Source of the DNA: Acidobacteriota bacterium
Lineage (GTDB): Bacteria > Acidobacteriota > Terriglobia > Acidiferrales > UBA7541
Direction: 5' to 3'
DNA: 64,000 nt
Assembly: GCA_013289585.1 (NCBI GenBank)
Contig: JABCZR010000012.1
Coordinates: 1-64,000, forward strand
Shown: positions 8,512 through 18,925 of the stretch, one piece after another
Position numbering within the stretch: position 1 is the first letter of the stretch
Layout of the letters: the number at the start of each line of letters is the position of its first letter
Translations under genes and position numbers: made by a program
The notes under the pieces: generated by a model
What the model was told of the DNA's origin: nothing
Database searches by the model: none
The model's input: the letters and a program-made list of their open reading frames with translations, nothing else

Positions 8512-10002
8512 ATGCAGATTACGCTCATAACCCAGCCGTTCGCGGGGATCGAAACCGAGGCTCTGGTTTCGTATGTCTTTGAGGAAACCGATCCCATTCA
8601 GGGACGCATCGGGGAAATCGATCAAGCGCTTGCAGGATTGCTGCGCAAGCTTGCGAAGAGTGGCGAGTTGACCGGCAAGACTCTCGAATTCACATTGATC
8701 CATGCGCCGGCGGGCGTGAAAGCCGCGCGTTTGCTCCTCGTGGGAGCAGGGAAGCGCGAGCAGTTCAACGGTGCAACATTGCGAAAAATCGCCGGGGCTG
8801 CCCTGCGTTATCTGAAATCGCGCTCGATAAAAAATTTCGCGGTCGTCGCTCGCGAAGGCGACTCCGCCGAAGAAACTGCGCAAGCTGTCGTGGAAGGCGC
8901 CCTCGCCGCCAATTTTGAAACGGACAAATACAAAACCGACAGGAAGAACGACAAAAATATCGAAACAATTTTTATTGCGGGATATTCGGACGCCGAACGC
9001 GCTGCGGGAGAAAGAGGTCTTTCGAAAGGCCGCATCATCGCGGAAGCGCAGAATTTCACGCGTGACCTGGTCAACGAGCCGTCGAACAAACTCACGCCGC
9101 GCATCCTCGCCGAAAAAGCCGAAGCCATGGCCAAAGAAGCCGGGCTATCCGTTGAAATCCTCGACGAAAAGAAAATCGCTGATCTCAAGATGGGCGCGCT
9201 CCTCAGCGTTTCCCAAGGTGGTCCGGAGCCGCCTCGCATGATTGTGGTCACTTACAACCCGTCAAACGCCAAGCCTGGTGCACCGGTGATTGGACTGATT
9301 GGAAAAGCCGTGACCTTCGACACCGGCGGCATCTCCATTAAGCCCGCCGATGGCATGGAAAAAATGAAGTACGACATGGCCGGCGGTGCAACCATGCTCG
9401 GCGTCATGCGCGCGCTTGCCGCTCTCAAACCGAACGTAAAAGTCATTTGTGTCGTCCCGTCCACCGAAAACATGCCCGGCGGCGCAGCGCAGAAGCCCGG
9501 CGACATTCAGACCGCCATGTCCGGCAAGACCATCGAAGTACTCAACACTGACGCCGAAGGCCGCCTCATCCTCGCCGACGGCGTGCACTACGCCAAGCAA
9601 CTCGGCGCCACTCATCTCGTCGACGCCGCCACTCTCACCGGTGCTATCGTCGTCGCGCTCGCAAACATTAACGTCGGCGTCTTCGGCTCGGATCAAGCCT
9701 GGACCGACAAACTCCTCGCCAGCGCCAAAGCCGTCGGCGAAAAAATGTGGCAACTTCCGATGGACGACGAGTATCGCGAATTCATCAAGGGCAGCTTTGC
9801 CGACATTCAAAATATCGGCAGCGGCAAAGGCGGCGGCTCAATTACCGGCGCTTGGTTCATTCGCGAATTCGCGGGCGACTCCCCGTGGATTCACCTGGAC
9901 ATCGCCGGCACCGCCTGGAACGACGACGCCAAACCGTGGCTCGCCAAAGGTCCCACCGGCGTCGCCCTGCGCACCCTCGTTCACCTCGTCCTGTCGTATT
10001 GA
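8512..10002 (+). CDS. pepA: Leucyl aminopeptidase (M17 family)
   Basis: Cytosolic two-metal aminopeptidase that removes N-terminal residues from peptides. The 496 residues comprise the N-terminal macro-like domain and the C-terminal catalytic domain. Visible active-site features are GKAVTFDTGGISIKP (about 264-278, with the catalytic Lys and first metal ligands) and the M17 signature NTDAEGRL (about 345-352). The GGGSITGAWF region near the C-terminus is also typical. AAGGA stands just before the ATG. It ends 57 bp before the convergent end of argS, with a REP-like palindrome in the gap. Confidence 0.95.
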   Translation: MQITLITQPFAGIETEALVSYVFEETDPIQGRIGEIDQALAGLLRKLAKSGELTGKTLEFTLIHAPAGVKAARLLLVGAGKREQFNGATLRKIAGAALRYLKSRSIKNFAVVAREGDSAEETAQAVVEGALAANFETDKYKTDRKNDKNIETIFIAGYSDAERAAGERGLSKGRIIAEAQNFTRDLVNEPSNKLTPRILAEKAEAMAKEAGLSVEILDEKKIADLKMGALLSVSQGGPEPPRMIVVTYNPSNAKPGAPVIGLIGKAVTFDTGGISIKPADGMEKMKYDMAGGATMLGVMRALAALKPNVKVICVVPSTENMPGGAAQKPGDIQTAMSGKTIEVLNTDAEGRLILADGVHYAKQLGATHLVDAATLTGAIVVALANINVGVFGSDQAWTDKLLASAKAVGEKMWQLPMDDEYREFIKGSFADIQNIGSGKGGGSITGAWFIREFAGDSPWIHLDIAGTAWNDDAKPWLAKGPTGVALRTLVHLVLSY

Positions 10003-10017
10003 GTGTTTCTTTCGCTT

Positions 10018-10042
10018 TGTAGGGGCGCAGCGCAGCTGCGCC
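10018..10042. repeat. REP-like palindrome (TGTAGGGGCGCAGC family), copy 1
   Basis: TGTAGGGGCGCAGC followed by GCAGCTGCGCC folds as GGCGCAG/CTGCGCC with a 5-nt loop. It sits between the convergent ends of pepA and argS and could act as a bidirectional terminator or RNA-stabilising hairpin. A second copy with the same 14-bp head lies after metG (16110-16134), which marks it as a repeated intergenic element. Confidence 0.6.
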
Positions 10043-10059
10043 TTCGATCGTGCGCCGGG

Positions 10060-12039
<1,980 letters not shown>

Positions 12040-12224
12040 GTGTCCTCAGTCAGCGTAAGTCTCAAGATTAGAATCCCGCCAGTATAGGAGATGCTGCTGA
12101 CAAGGGTCAAAGAAAGCACAAGCCGCCGGTTGACCCGGATCGCGTAATGCTGCTTGCCCACATCGCCCATGTAGGGATTTTGCTTCAACCGCGCTTTAGT
12201 TCTAGTACTATAACGTTATCATTA

Positions 12225-12253
12225 TTGACAAGCTAACCTACCCATGCTATCAT
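12225..12253 (+). promoter_or_regulatory. Strong sigma-70-like promoter in the argS-larC gap
   Basis: TTGACA (12225-12230) and TATCAT (12248-12253) are 17 bp apart. A TAACGTTA palindrome lies just upstream (12211-12218). The predicted start, near 12260, is about 660 bp before larC, so the transcript would carry the whole repeat block as a leader or produce an independent RNA. Confidence 0.6.
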
Positions 12254-12350
12254 CGGTTGTGAATTCTCGACACGCTCGCCGCTGCTCTGTCCATCCGCTT
12301 CAGCTTCATCGCCGCGGTGTAGAACCTGTCATTGCAAGTCCTTTAAATTC

Positions 12351-12745
12351 CGCTCTTTTAGACCTTCACACCCATAACCTCATTAGAATCCGCTCTTACG
12401 GAAAATGGCGGGTGTCACCTTCTCCCCACAACAAAAACCTCATCTCCTACTCGAGATTACTGTCCACAGTCCGCGCTCTTTGCTCGCTCTTTTCACTCTT
12501 CGCAGCAAGAGTGTTTCACAACTCCTTTGCACACAGACGCTTCCGCACTCTTTCTCAAAAATGCCGGGTGTCACCCTCTCCTCCTCCCTGGTTCTTCAAG
12601 TCTTACTTGAACTTCGACTCCTCCGGTCGCTCTTATCGCTCTTTTTTGCCGCTCTTTGCACCAAGAGTGTTTCCCAATTCCTTTATCCATAACCGCTTCC
12701 GCACTCTTTCTATAAAATGCCGGGGTGTACCCCTCCCCTTCACAA
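12351..12745. repeat. Three diverged tandem repeats of 156 bp
   Basis: The shared core AAAATGSCGGGTGTCACC recurs at about 12402, 12558 and 12714, an exact 156-bp period. The second and third units match over a longer stretch, beginning CTCTT at 12496 and 12652; the first is the most decayed. Each core is an inverted repeat, GGGTG-T-CACCC in unit 2 but GGGGT-GT-ACCCC in unit 3, so pairing is kept while the bases change. A hairpin CACTCTT/AAGAGTG ends unit 1 (12494-12513), with a shorter version ending unit 2. Apart from this block and the promoter I see nothing gene-like in 12040-12920; a 226-codon open frame across it is discussed among the rejected items. Confidence 0.75.
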
Positions 12746-12920
12746 TTTGGAACCGGCCCACGCCTTTTTCATCCGTTCTCCTGGCTCGGCTTGGTCACCA
12801 GTTTCTCGTGACCATTCACTTCCCTCGTTTGACACCTTCAGCCTCCGCCGATAGTATCAATCTGCATCCCGCGGACAGGTCATTCAATCGGAAATCCCAC
12901 CCGCGCGACGGCGGCATCCC

Positions 12921-14108
12921 ATGAAACTCGCTTATTTTGATTGCTTTTCGGGCATTAGCGGCGACATGACCCTCGGCGCTCTGGTCGACGCCGGGTGCTC
13001 CGTAGACCATCTCCGTGCCGAACTTCGCGGCCTGCAAGTCCCGGGCTGGGACCTCACCGCCGAAAAAGTATGGAAGAACGGCATGGCCGCCACTTACGTT
13101 AAGGTCACGACCCAGGATCAGCTAAAGCACCGCTCGCTTAGCGCGATCCTGGAGATATTGCAAAAATCCCAGCTTGCGCCGCAGGTGCGCGAACGCGCCG
13201 CGGCGATCTTCACCAAACTTGGCGTAGCCGAAGCCCGGGTCCATGACGTGCCTCTCGAAAAGATTCACTTTCACGAAGTCGGTGCCGTGGACGCCATCGT
13301 GGACATTGTCGGTGCTTGCATCGGTTTCCACGCTCTCGGCATTGAAAAGTTTGCGTGCTCGGAGCTGAACGTCGGCGGTGGAACGGCAAAAATGGCGCAC
13401 GGTGTCTTGCCCGTGCCTGCACCGGCCACGGCAAATCTGTTGCAGGGCAAGCCGACGTACTCCAACGGCGTGCAGAAAGAACTCGTCACCCCCACCGGCG
13501 CAGCCATTGTCGCGACGCTTTGTGATTCGTTCGGTCCGCAGCCGGCGATGAGTGTTTCTGCGATCGGATATGGTGCTGGAACAGCCGATCTTGAAGGCCA
13601 ACCCAATGTCGTCCGCATCATGGTCGGCGAAGCCGCGGAAAAAACGATCGCAGGATTCGACGAAGAAATCGCCGTCATCGAAGCGAATCTCGACGACATG
13701 AATCCGCAGATTTACGGCTACTTCCTCGAAAAAGCCTTGGGCGCAGGCGCGCTCGACGTTTACACCACACCTGTGCAGATGAAAAAGAATCGTCCCGGCA
13801 CGCTGCTCACGGTTCTGTGCAAGCCGCAGGATACCAATACGCTGATGTCCCTGATTTTTGTGGAGACCACCACGTTTGGCGCGCGTACCTACCGCGCGCA
13901 ACGCCGCACGCTGCCGCGTGACTTCGTAAACGTCGCAACCGCCTTCGGCAATGTGCGCATCAAGATTTCCCGTGTCAATGGCCGCATCCTGCATGTCGCG
14001 CCAGAGTACGACGACTGTCGCAAGCTGGCCGCCGAAAAAAATGTGCCCTTGCAACGCGTGATCAGCGAAGCTCTCCGAGCCTTTGAAGCGGGTGGGAAAA
14101 CACACTAG
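12921..14108 (+). CDS. larC: Nickel-pincer cofactor biosynthesis protein LarC (DUF111)
   Basis: CTP-dependent nickel insertase for the nickel-pincer nucleotide cofactor used by lactate racemase-type enzymes. 395 residues with the family's N-terminal signature MKLAYFDCFSGISGDMTLGA, the KIHFHEVGAVDAIVDIVG segment, and the C-terminal half with NLDDMNPQIYGYFLEKALGAGALDV. It is followed 2 bp later by metG. larE, another pathway gene, lies about 7 kb away (21432-22319, minus); larB and larA are not in the window. The only promoter-like sequence seen is far upstream at 12225. Confidence 0.93.
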   Translation: MKLAYFDCFSGISGDMTLGALVDAGCSVDHLRAELRGLQVPGWDLTAEKVWKNGMAATYVKVTTQDQLKHRSLSAILEILQKSQLAPQVRERAAAIFTKLGVAEARVHDVPLEKIHFHEVGAVDAIVDIVGACIGFHALGIEKFACSELNVGGGTAKMAHGVLPVPAPATANLLQGKPTYSNGVQKELVTPTGAAIVATLCDSFGPQPAMSVSAIGYGAGTADLEGQPNVVRIMVGEAAEKTIAGFDEEIAVIEANLDDMNPQIYGYFLEKALGAGALDVYTTPVQMKKNRPGTLLTVLCKPQDTNTLMSLIFVETTTFGARTYRAQRRTLPRDFVNVATAFGNVRIKISRVNGRILHVAPEYDDCRKLAAEKNVPLQRVISEALRAFEAGGKTH

Positions 14109-14110
14109 AG

Positions 14111-16099
14111 ATGCCAGCCAACAAGCCTAAGTATTACATCACCACGCCGATCTACTACACGAACGGCTTGCCGCATATCGGCCACACTTACTCGACCATC
14201 GTATGCGACACCATCCGCCGCTACAAGCGCATGCGCGGTTACGACGTGGTGATGACCACCGGTACGGATGAGCACGGCGTAAACGTCGAGCGCTCCGCGA
14301 AAAATGCCGGCGTTCCGGAATCTGAATTCGTTGCGAAAATGGCCGCGGAGTGGCGCGCGCTTTGGGATGAGCTGGGAGTGCAGGGCGACGAATTCATCCG
14401 CACCACAGACCTGAAGCATGCGCATACGGTGCAGTGGCTCTTCAAACTGTGCCGTGAAAACGGTTTTGTCTATCCAGGACACTACACCGGCCAATACTGC
14501 ATCTACGACAATGCCTACGTGGACGTGAAAGCAGGAGAAAATTGTCCCGACTGCGGCCGGCCCACCGAAACAGTCACCGAGCCAAACTATTTCTTCAAGC
14601 TTTCCGCGTTTCAAAAGCCGCTGCTCGATTGGTACGCCAAGCATCCGGATTTCATTCAACCCGAAGCGCGTCGCAACGAAGTGCTCAGCTTTGTAGAGGG
14701 CGGCCTTCGTGACCTCAGCATTACGCGCACCACGGTTCGCTGGGGGATTCCCGTTCCCGGCGAAGAGCCGCACGTTTTCTACGTCTGGTTTGATGCGCTC
14801 ACCGCCTATCTCAGCGCCGTCGGCGGCCCGCAATATGAAAAAACCGGTTTCTGGCCCGCGGATGTTCATCTCGTCGGCAAGGAAATCATTCGTTTTCACG
14901 CCGTGTATTGGCCCGCATTTCTGATGGCTGCCGGCCTTCCGTTGCCGAAGCAGATATGGGCGCACGGCTGGCTACTCATGGACAGCACCAAGATGAGCAA
15001 GTCGCTGGGCAATGTCGTTCGACCGCGGCCGATCGTGCATGTCCTCGGAATGGATGCGCTTCGTTACTATCTTCTGCGTGAAACAGTTTTCGGCCAGGAT
15101 GGCAATTTCAGTTACGATGCGCTCGTCCAGCGCTACAACAGCGACCTCGCCAATGGTCTCGGCAACCTCGCCAGCCGCACCGCGGCGATGATCGAGAAAA
15201 ACAGCGGCGGAAAAACTCCAAAGCCGGGCGCGCTGCAGCCGCAGGACACTGCGTTGGCGACGAAAGCTCAGGAAGCGATTGGCGAAGTCCTGGAGCAGTT
15301 CGACAAGCTAGGATTCTCTCTAGCCCTGGAAGAAATCTGGTCGCTGATCGCTGCAACAGACAAATATCTGACAATTGAGCATCCGTGGTCGCTCAGCGAA
15401 AGCGACTCCGACAAGGAGCGCCGCGCAACAATTCTCTGGACCACGGCAGAAGTACTGCGAATTGTAGCGGCACTGACTCATCCCGTTTTGCCGGAGAGCA
15501 CCACAAAAGTGTGGGGGCTGCTCGGCCAACCGGGACTGCCCGGATCTATCGCTTTGGACGGACTGCGCTGGGGACAGCTTGCGCCGGGCACGCCGCTCGG
15601 CAAGTCACAAGCGCTATTCCCACGCATTGAAAAAGCAGAAGCAATCGAGAGGATGGAAACCATGGAACACGAAGTACAAAAGCAGCCCTCACCCGTGACC
15701 GCTCCAGCGCCTGCCAGCGCTCCAGCCGCGGGCGGCGCCGCTGCTGCTGCAGCTCCGCAAGCAGCGCCGGAGAAAATCGGCATCGAGGACTTCATCAAAG
15801 TCGAGATGCGCGTCGGCCAAATCAAAACCGCCGAGCGCATCGTCGGCGCGGATAAACTGCTGAAACTCACCGTGGACATCGGCGCGGAGATTCGCCAGAT
15901 TTGCGCCGGCATCGCGCAATACTACGAACCGGAGGCGCTCGTCGGCCGCAAAGTCGCCGTAGTCGTGAATCTAGCCCCGCGCAAACTCCGTGGCGTCGAA
16001 TCCAACGGCATGATCGTCGCCGCCTCCGTGGGCCCCGAAGGCCGCCCCGTCCTCGCCGGCTTCCTCGAGGAAGTCGAAGTCGGTGCACGCTTGAAATAA
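14111..16099 (+). CDS. metG: Methionyl-tRNA synthetase
   Basis: Class I synthetase charging elongator and initiator tRNA-Met. 662 residues with HIGH motif (LPHIGHTYST, about 22-25), a single-knuckle zinc region (CPDCGRP, near 139), KMSKS (about 294) and an anticodon-binding helical domain. After a Pro/Ala-rich linker (about 525-555) comes a fused C-terminal Trbp111-type tRNA-binding domain (EDFIKVEMRVGQI onward). The start is 2 bp after larC, so the two are co-transcribed. A REP-like palindrome follows the stop. Confidence 0.96.
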   Translation: MPANKPKYYITTPIYYTNGLPHIGHTYSTIVCDTIRRYKRMRGYDVVMTTGTDEHGVNVERSAKNAGVPESEFVAKMAAEWRALWDELGVQGDEFIRTTDLKHAHTVQWLFKLCRENGFVYPGHYTGQYCIYDNAYVDVKAGENCPDCGRPTETVTEPNYFFKLSAFQKPLLDWYAKHPDFIQPEARRNEVLSFVEGGLRDLSITRTTVRWGIPVPGEEPHVFYVWFDALTAYLSAVGGPQYEKTGFWPADVHLVGKEIIRFHAVYWPAFLMAAGLPLPKQIWAHGWLLMDSTKMSKSLGNVVRPRPIVHVLGMDALRYYLLRETVFGQDGNFSYDALVQRYNSDLANGLGNLASRTAAMIEKNSGGKTPKPGALQPQDTALATKAQEAIGEVLEQFDKLGFSLALEEIWSLIAATDKYLTIEHPWSLSESDSDKERRATILWTTAEVLRIVAALTHPVLPESTTKVWGLLGQPGLPGSIALDGLRWGQLAPGTPLGKSQALFPRIEKAEAIERMETMEHEVQKQPSPVTAPAPASAPAAGGAAAAAAPQAAPEKIGIEDFIKVEMRVGQIKTAERIVGADKLLKLTVDIGAEIRQICAGIAQYYEPEALVGRKVAVVVNLAPRKLRGVESNGMIVAASVGPEGRPVLAGFLEEVEVGARLK

Positions 16100-16109
16100 A
16101 TATTTTCCC

Positions 16110-16134
16110 TGTAGGGGCGCAGCATGCTGTGCCT
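16110..16134. repeat. REP-like palindrome (TGTAGGGGCGCAGC family), copy 2
   Basis: Same TGTAGGGGCGCAGC head as the element after pepA, here continuing ATGCTGTGCC, giving a GGCGCAGC/GCTGTGCC stem. It lies in the 55-bp gap between metG and tatD. Confidence 0.6.
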
Positions 16135-16154
16135 GACTCGGCAAAAGTTCCACC

Positions 16155-16976
16155 ATGGACCTGATCGATTCACACGCGCACATCGACTTCCCGCAATTTG
16201 CGGAGGACCGCGACGCTATGTTGGATCGCGCCCGCGCGGCTGGAGTCTCTGCATTGCTCGCCATCGGCACCGGTCCGGGCCCCGAAAAACTGGATTCCGC
16301 TATCCCCTTCGCCGAGCAACATGACTGGATTTACGCCACGGTTGGTATACATCCGCACGAAGCGGAACAAGTCACACCCAAACATCTCGAACAGCTCGCC
16401 ACGCTTGCCACACATGAAAAAGTCATTGCCTGGGGCGAAATTGGCCTCGACTATTTCTACGACCACTCTCCGCGCCACGTGCAGCAACGCGTTTTTCGCG
16501 AGCAGATGGCGCTCGCGCAGCAAGCTAAGCTTCCCATCATCATTCATTGCCGCGACGCGTGGCCCGATTGTCTGAATCTTCTCGAAGAAGTCTGGAAACC
16601 TGCCGGCCTCGGCGGAATCTTGCATTGTTTTACCAGCAGCCTGGAAGATGCGCGGCGGGGGATTGAAATGGGTTTTCTGATTTCTTTTGCGGGAAATTCG
16701 ACCTATCCGAAAACGCAGTACATTCGCGATATTGCGAAAGAATTGCCCCTGGAAAAGATTTTGATTGAGACGGACGCTCCGTATCTTGCGCCGCAAACTT
16801 TTCGCGGCAAGCGCAATGAACCTGCCTACGTGGCGGAAGTAGCGCGCACGCTTGCGAGTGTGAGAAACTTGTCGCCGGACGAAGTGGCCGCCGCGACCTC
16901 CGAAAATTTTCGGCGCTTCTTCGGCCTTTCCCGGCCGGCGCGTCTCGCGGCCTCAGGTCACAACGAAAAGGGTTAG
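16155..16976 (+). CDS. TatD-family metal-dependent hydrolase/DNase
   Basis: TIM-barrel metallohydrolase, probably a 3'-5' exonuclease or D-aminoacyl-tRNA deacylase-like enzyme as known for the family. 273 residues. Metal-binding motifs are DSHAHIDFPQF at the N-terminus, GEIGLDYFYD in the middle, IIHCRDAWPD, and ETDAPYLAPQTFRGKRNEP near the C-terminus. ATG start shortly after the palindrome behind metG. The next gene, a prenyltransferase, follows within about 15 bp. Confidence 0.92.
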   Translation: MDLIDSHAHIDFPQFAEDRDAMLDRARAAGVSALLAIGTGPGPEKLDSAIPFAEQHDWIYATVGIHPHEAEQVTPKHLEQLATLATHEKVIAWGEIGLDYFYDHSPRHVQQRVFREQMALAQQAKLPIIIHCRDAWPDCLNLLEEVWKPAGLGGILHCFTSSLEDARRGIEMGFLISFAGNSTYPKTQYIRDIAKELPLEKILIETDAPYLAPQTFRGKRNEPAYVAEVARTLASVRNLSPDEVAAATSENFRRFFGLSRPARLAASGHNEKG

Positions 16977-16991
16977 TTCAGGAGAAACGCT

Positions 16992-17975
16992 ATCGCGCTG
17001 CTGACGGTCAAAGAGATTTTTGATCTTGTCCGTGACGACCTTGTCCTGGTCGAAGAGGAGCTTGCACGCCAAAGCGATACGGCTTTCCCGCCCGTGTCTG
17101 AAATTACCGCTTACCTTTTGGGTGGAGGGGGGAAGCGCCTTCGTCCTGCACTCCTGCTGCTTTCGGCAAGCATGGCGGGCCGCAAAGATTGCAGCGCCAT
17201 TCGCCTCGCCGCGGTCGTAGAGCTTCTTCATAGCGCCACGCTCATTCATGACGACGTGATTGACAGCGCGGACACGCGCCGCGGACGTCCCTCCGCCAAT
17301 TCCCGATGGGGCAATCATCGCAGCGTGCTCACCGGCGACTGGCTGTACATGCAATCGTTTCAAATGGCCTTGGAAGAACGCAATTTTCGCATTCTCGATA
17401 TCCTCATCGATCTGACGCAGAAAATGGTGGAAGGCGAACTGATTCAGCTTTCCAAAATCGGGCGCATTGACGTGACGGAAGAAGACGCTCTGCGGCTGGC
17501 CACCTATAAGACCGCGTGCCTCTTTAGCGGCTGCGCGCGTCTTGGCGCCGTGCTTGGCGGCCTCGAAGGCCAAGAAGAGCAGGCGCTTGCAGATTACGGC
17601 AGGTACGCCGGCCTCGCGTTTCAACTTGTGGACGATCTGCTGGATTTCACGGCGTCGGCGCAGCAACTGGGAAAACCAGTCCTGAGCGATCTGAAAGAAG
17701 GCAAGGTCACGTTGCCCCTGATTTACGCGATGGAAAACGGACACCGCGACGCGCGCGAAATGGTGGCGCGAGTGCTCGCGGAAAAAGAGTTCATTTCCGT
17801 TCGGCCGGAGACCATCGTCGCGCTGGTGAACGAGTCCGGCGCGCTCGATCGGGCAAGAAATCTCGCGCAGGATTACGCGCAACGCGCCAAGGACTGCCTC
17901 AATGGCGGCCGCGATTCCGAGTACCATCGGGCCCTTGCCACGCTGCCGGATTTCATTCTCGAGCGCGAAAACTAA
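16992..17975 (+). CDS. Long-chain polyprenyl diphosphate synthase (start codon uncertain)
   Basis: Trans-prenyltransferase making an all-trans polyprenyl diphosphate, probably a quinone side-chain precursor. Both Asp-rich motifs are present: LIHDDVIDSADTRRG and LVDDLLDFTASAQQLGKP. The first ATG/GTG in frame is GTG 17094, which gives 293 residues and cuts off a family-typical N-terminal helix (VKEIFDLVRDDLVLVEEEL). The homologous frame extends back to the tatD stop without ATG, GTG or TTG. The best-placed initiator is ATC at 16992, six nt after AGGAGA, giving 327 residues, close to the normal length. AUC initiation is rare, so this start is an inference. Confidence 0.85.
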   Translation: MALLTVKEIFDLVRDDLVLVEEELARQSDTAFPPVSEITAYLLGGGGKRLRPALLLLSASMAGRKDCSAIRLAAVVELLHSATLIHDDVIDSADTRRGRPSANSRWGNHRSVLTGDWLYMQSFQMALEERNFRILDILIDLTQKMVEGELIQLSKIGRIDVTEEDALRLATYKTACLFSGCARLGAVLGGLEGQEEQALADYGRYAGLAFQLVDDLLDFTASAQQLGKPVLSDLKEGKVTLPLIYAMENGHRDAREMVARVLAEKEFISVRPETIVALVNESGALDRARNLAQDYAQRAKDCLNGGRDSEYHRALATLPDFILEREN

Positions 17976-17989
17976 TCGCGTCACGCGCC

Positions 17990-18925
17990 ATGCTGCCGTT
18001 CAAAATTGTCTATCATGAACGCTACGATTTGAATCTTGGCCCGCACGTTTTTCCCTCGCAAAAATTCAGATTGATTTACGAAATGCTTTTGCGCGAAAAC
18101 ATTGCAACAAAAAGCGATTTTCTTATCCCCAATCCCGCGAGCGACGAAGATATTCTGCGCGTGCACACGCCAGACTGGGTGCGCAAACTGAAGACCGGCA
18201 CGCTCGCAGCCAGCGACGTGATGAAGCTCGAAGTGCCGTACTCGCCGGAACTTGTCGAGGCGGTATGGCTCGCGGCCGGTGGAACCATTCTCGCGGGCCA
18301 ATCCGCGCTGCGCGACGGGTTCGCTTCGAATCTCAGCGGCGGATTTCATCACGCTTATCCGGGCCACGGTGAAGGATTCTGCGCGATTCATGATGTCGCC
18401 GTTGCGATTCGAAAGCTGCAGGCGGACGGCGCGGTGAAAAAAGTCATGGTCGTGGATACGGACGTGCATCACGGAAACGGCACGGCGGCAATCTTTCGAA
18501 ACGACCCGACTGTTTTCACCATCTCCATTCACCAGGAGAACAATTACCCGGCGCACAAGCCGCCTTCGAGCATCGATCTGAATATGGACGATCGCGCCGA
18601 TGACGATGAATACTTGGGCGCGCTGATTCCTGCGATCCAGAAAGCGCTCGATGAGTTTCAGCCGGAGATCCTGTTCTACGTCGGCGGCGCCGACCCGTAT
18701 TGCGAAGATCAGCTCGGCGGACTGTCGCTAACGAAAGAAGGACTGAAGGAGCGCGACCGCAAAGTATTTGAAGACGCGCGCTGCAGAAGGATCCCTGTGG
18801 CGACGGTTCTGGCCGGGGGCTACGCGCGGCGGGTCGAAGACACGGTGCGCATACACGTCAATACGATTCTGGCTGCGCGGGACGTCGTCGAAAAATATCC
18901 GCAGTCTTCCTCAACGCACGGTTAA
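17990..18925 (+). CDS. Histone deacetylase superfamily / AcuC-like deacetylase
   Basis: Zn-dependent deacetylase of the HDAC fold (311 residues). Visible active-site features are the His pair in GGFHHAYPGHGEGFC, zinc ligands in DTDVHHGNGT, a further Asp ligand in GGADPYCEDQLGG and the transition-state Tyr in VLAGGYARR. The natural substrate cannot be told from sequence; bacterial relatives act on acetylated proteins, polyamines or acetoin-pathway enzymes. It starts 14 bp after the prenyltransferase and its stop overlaps the convergent thioredoxin gene by 4 bp. Confidence 0.88.
   Translation: MLPFKIVYHERYDLNLGPHVFPSQKFRLIYEMLLRENIATKSDFLIPNPASDEDILRVHTPDWVRKLKTGTLAASDVMKLEVPYSPELVEAVWLAAGGTILAGQSALRDGFASNLSGGFHHAYPGHGEGFCAIHDVAVAIRKLQADGAVKKVMVVDTDVHHGNGTAAIFRNDPTVFTISIHQENNYPAHKPPSSIDLNMDDRADDDEYLGALIPAIQKALDEFQPEILFYVGGADPYCEDQLGGLSLTKEGLKERDRKVFEDARCRRIPVATVLAGGYARRVEDTVRIHVNTILAARDVVEKYPQSSSTHG

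Noticed and set aside
12351-12745. CRISPR array
   Set aside because: The repeats are 156 bp, diverged and lack short identical repeats with variable spacers; no cas genes nearby.
12244-12924. 226-codon open frame across the tandem repeats, ending ATGA with larC
   Set aside because: Low-complexity Ser/Arg/Phe/Leu-rich translation, CT-rich DNA with several open frames, its ATG overlaps the promoter -10 element, and synonymous and non-synonymous changes between repeats are about equally common. Not excluded, but not supported as a protein.
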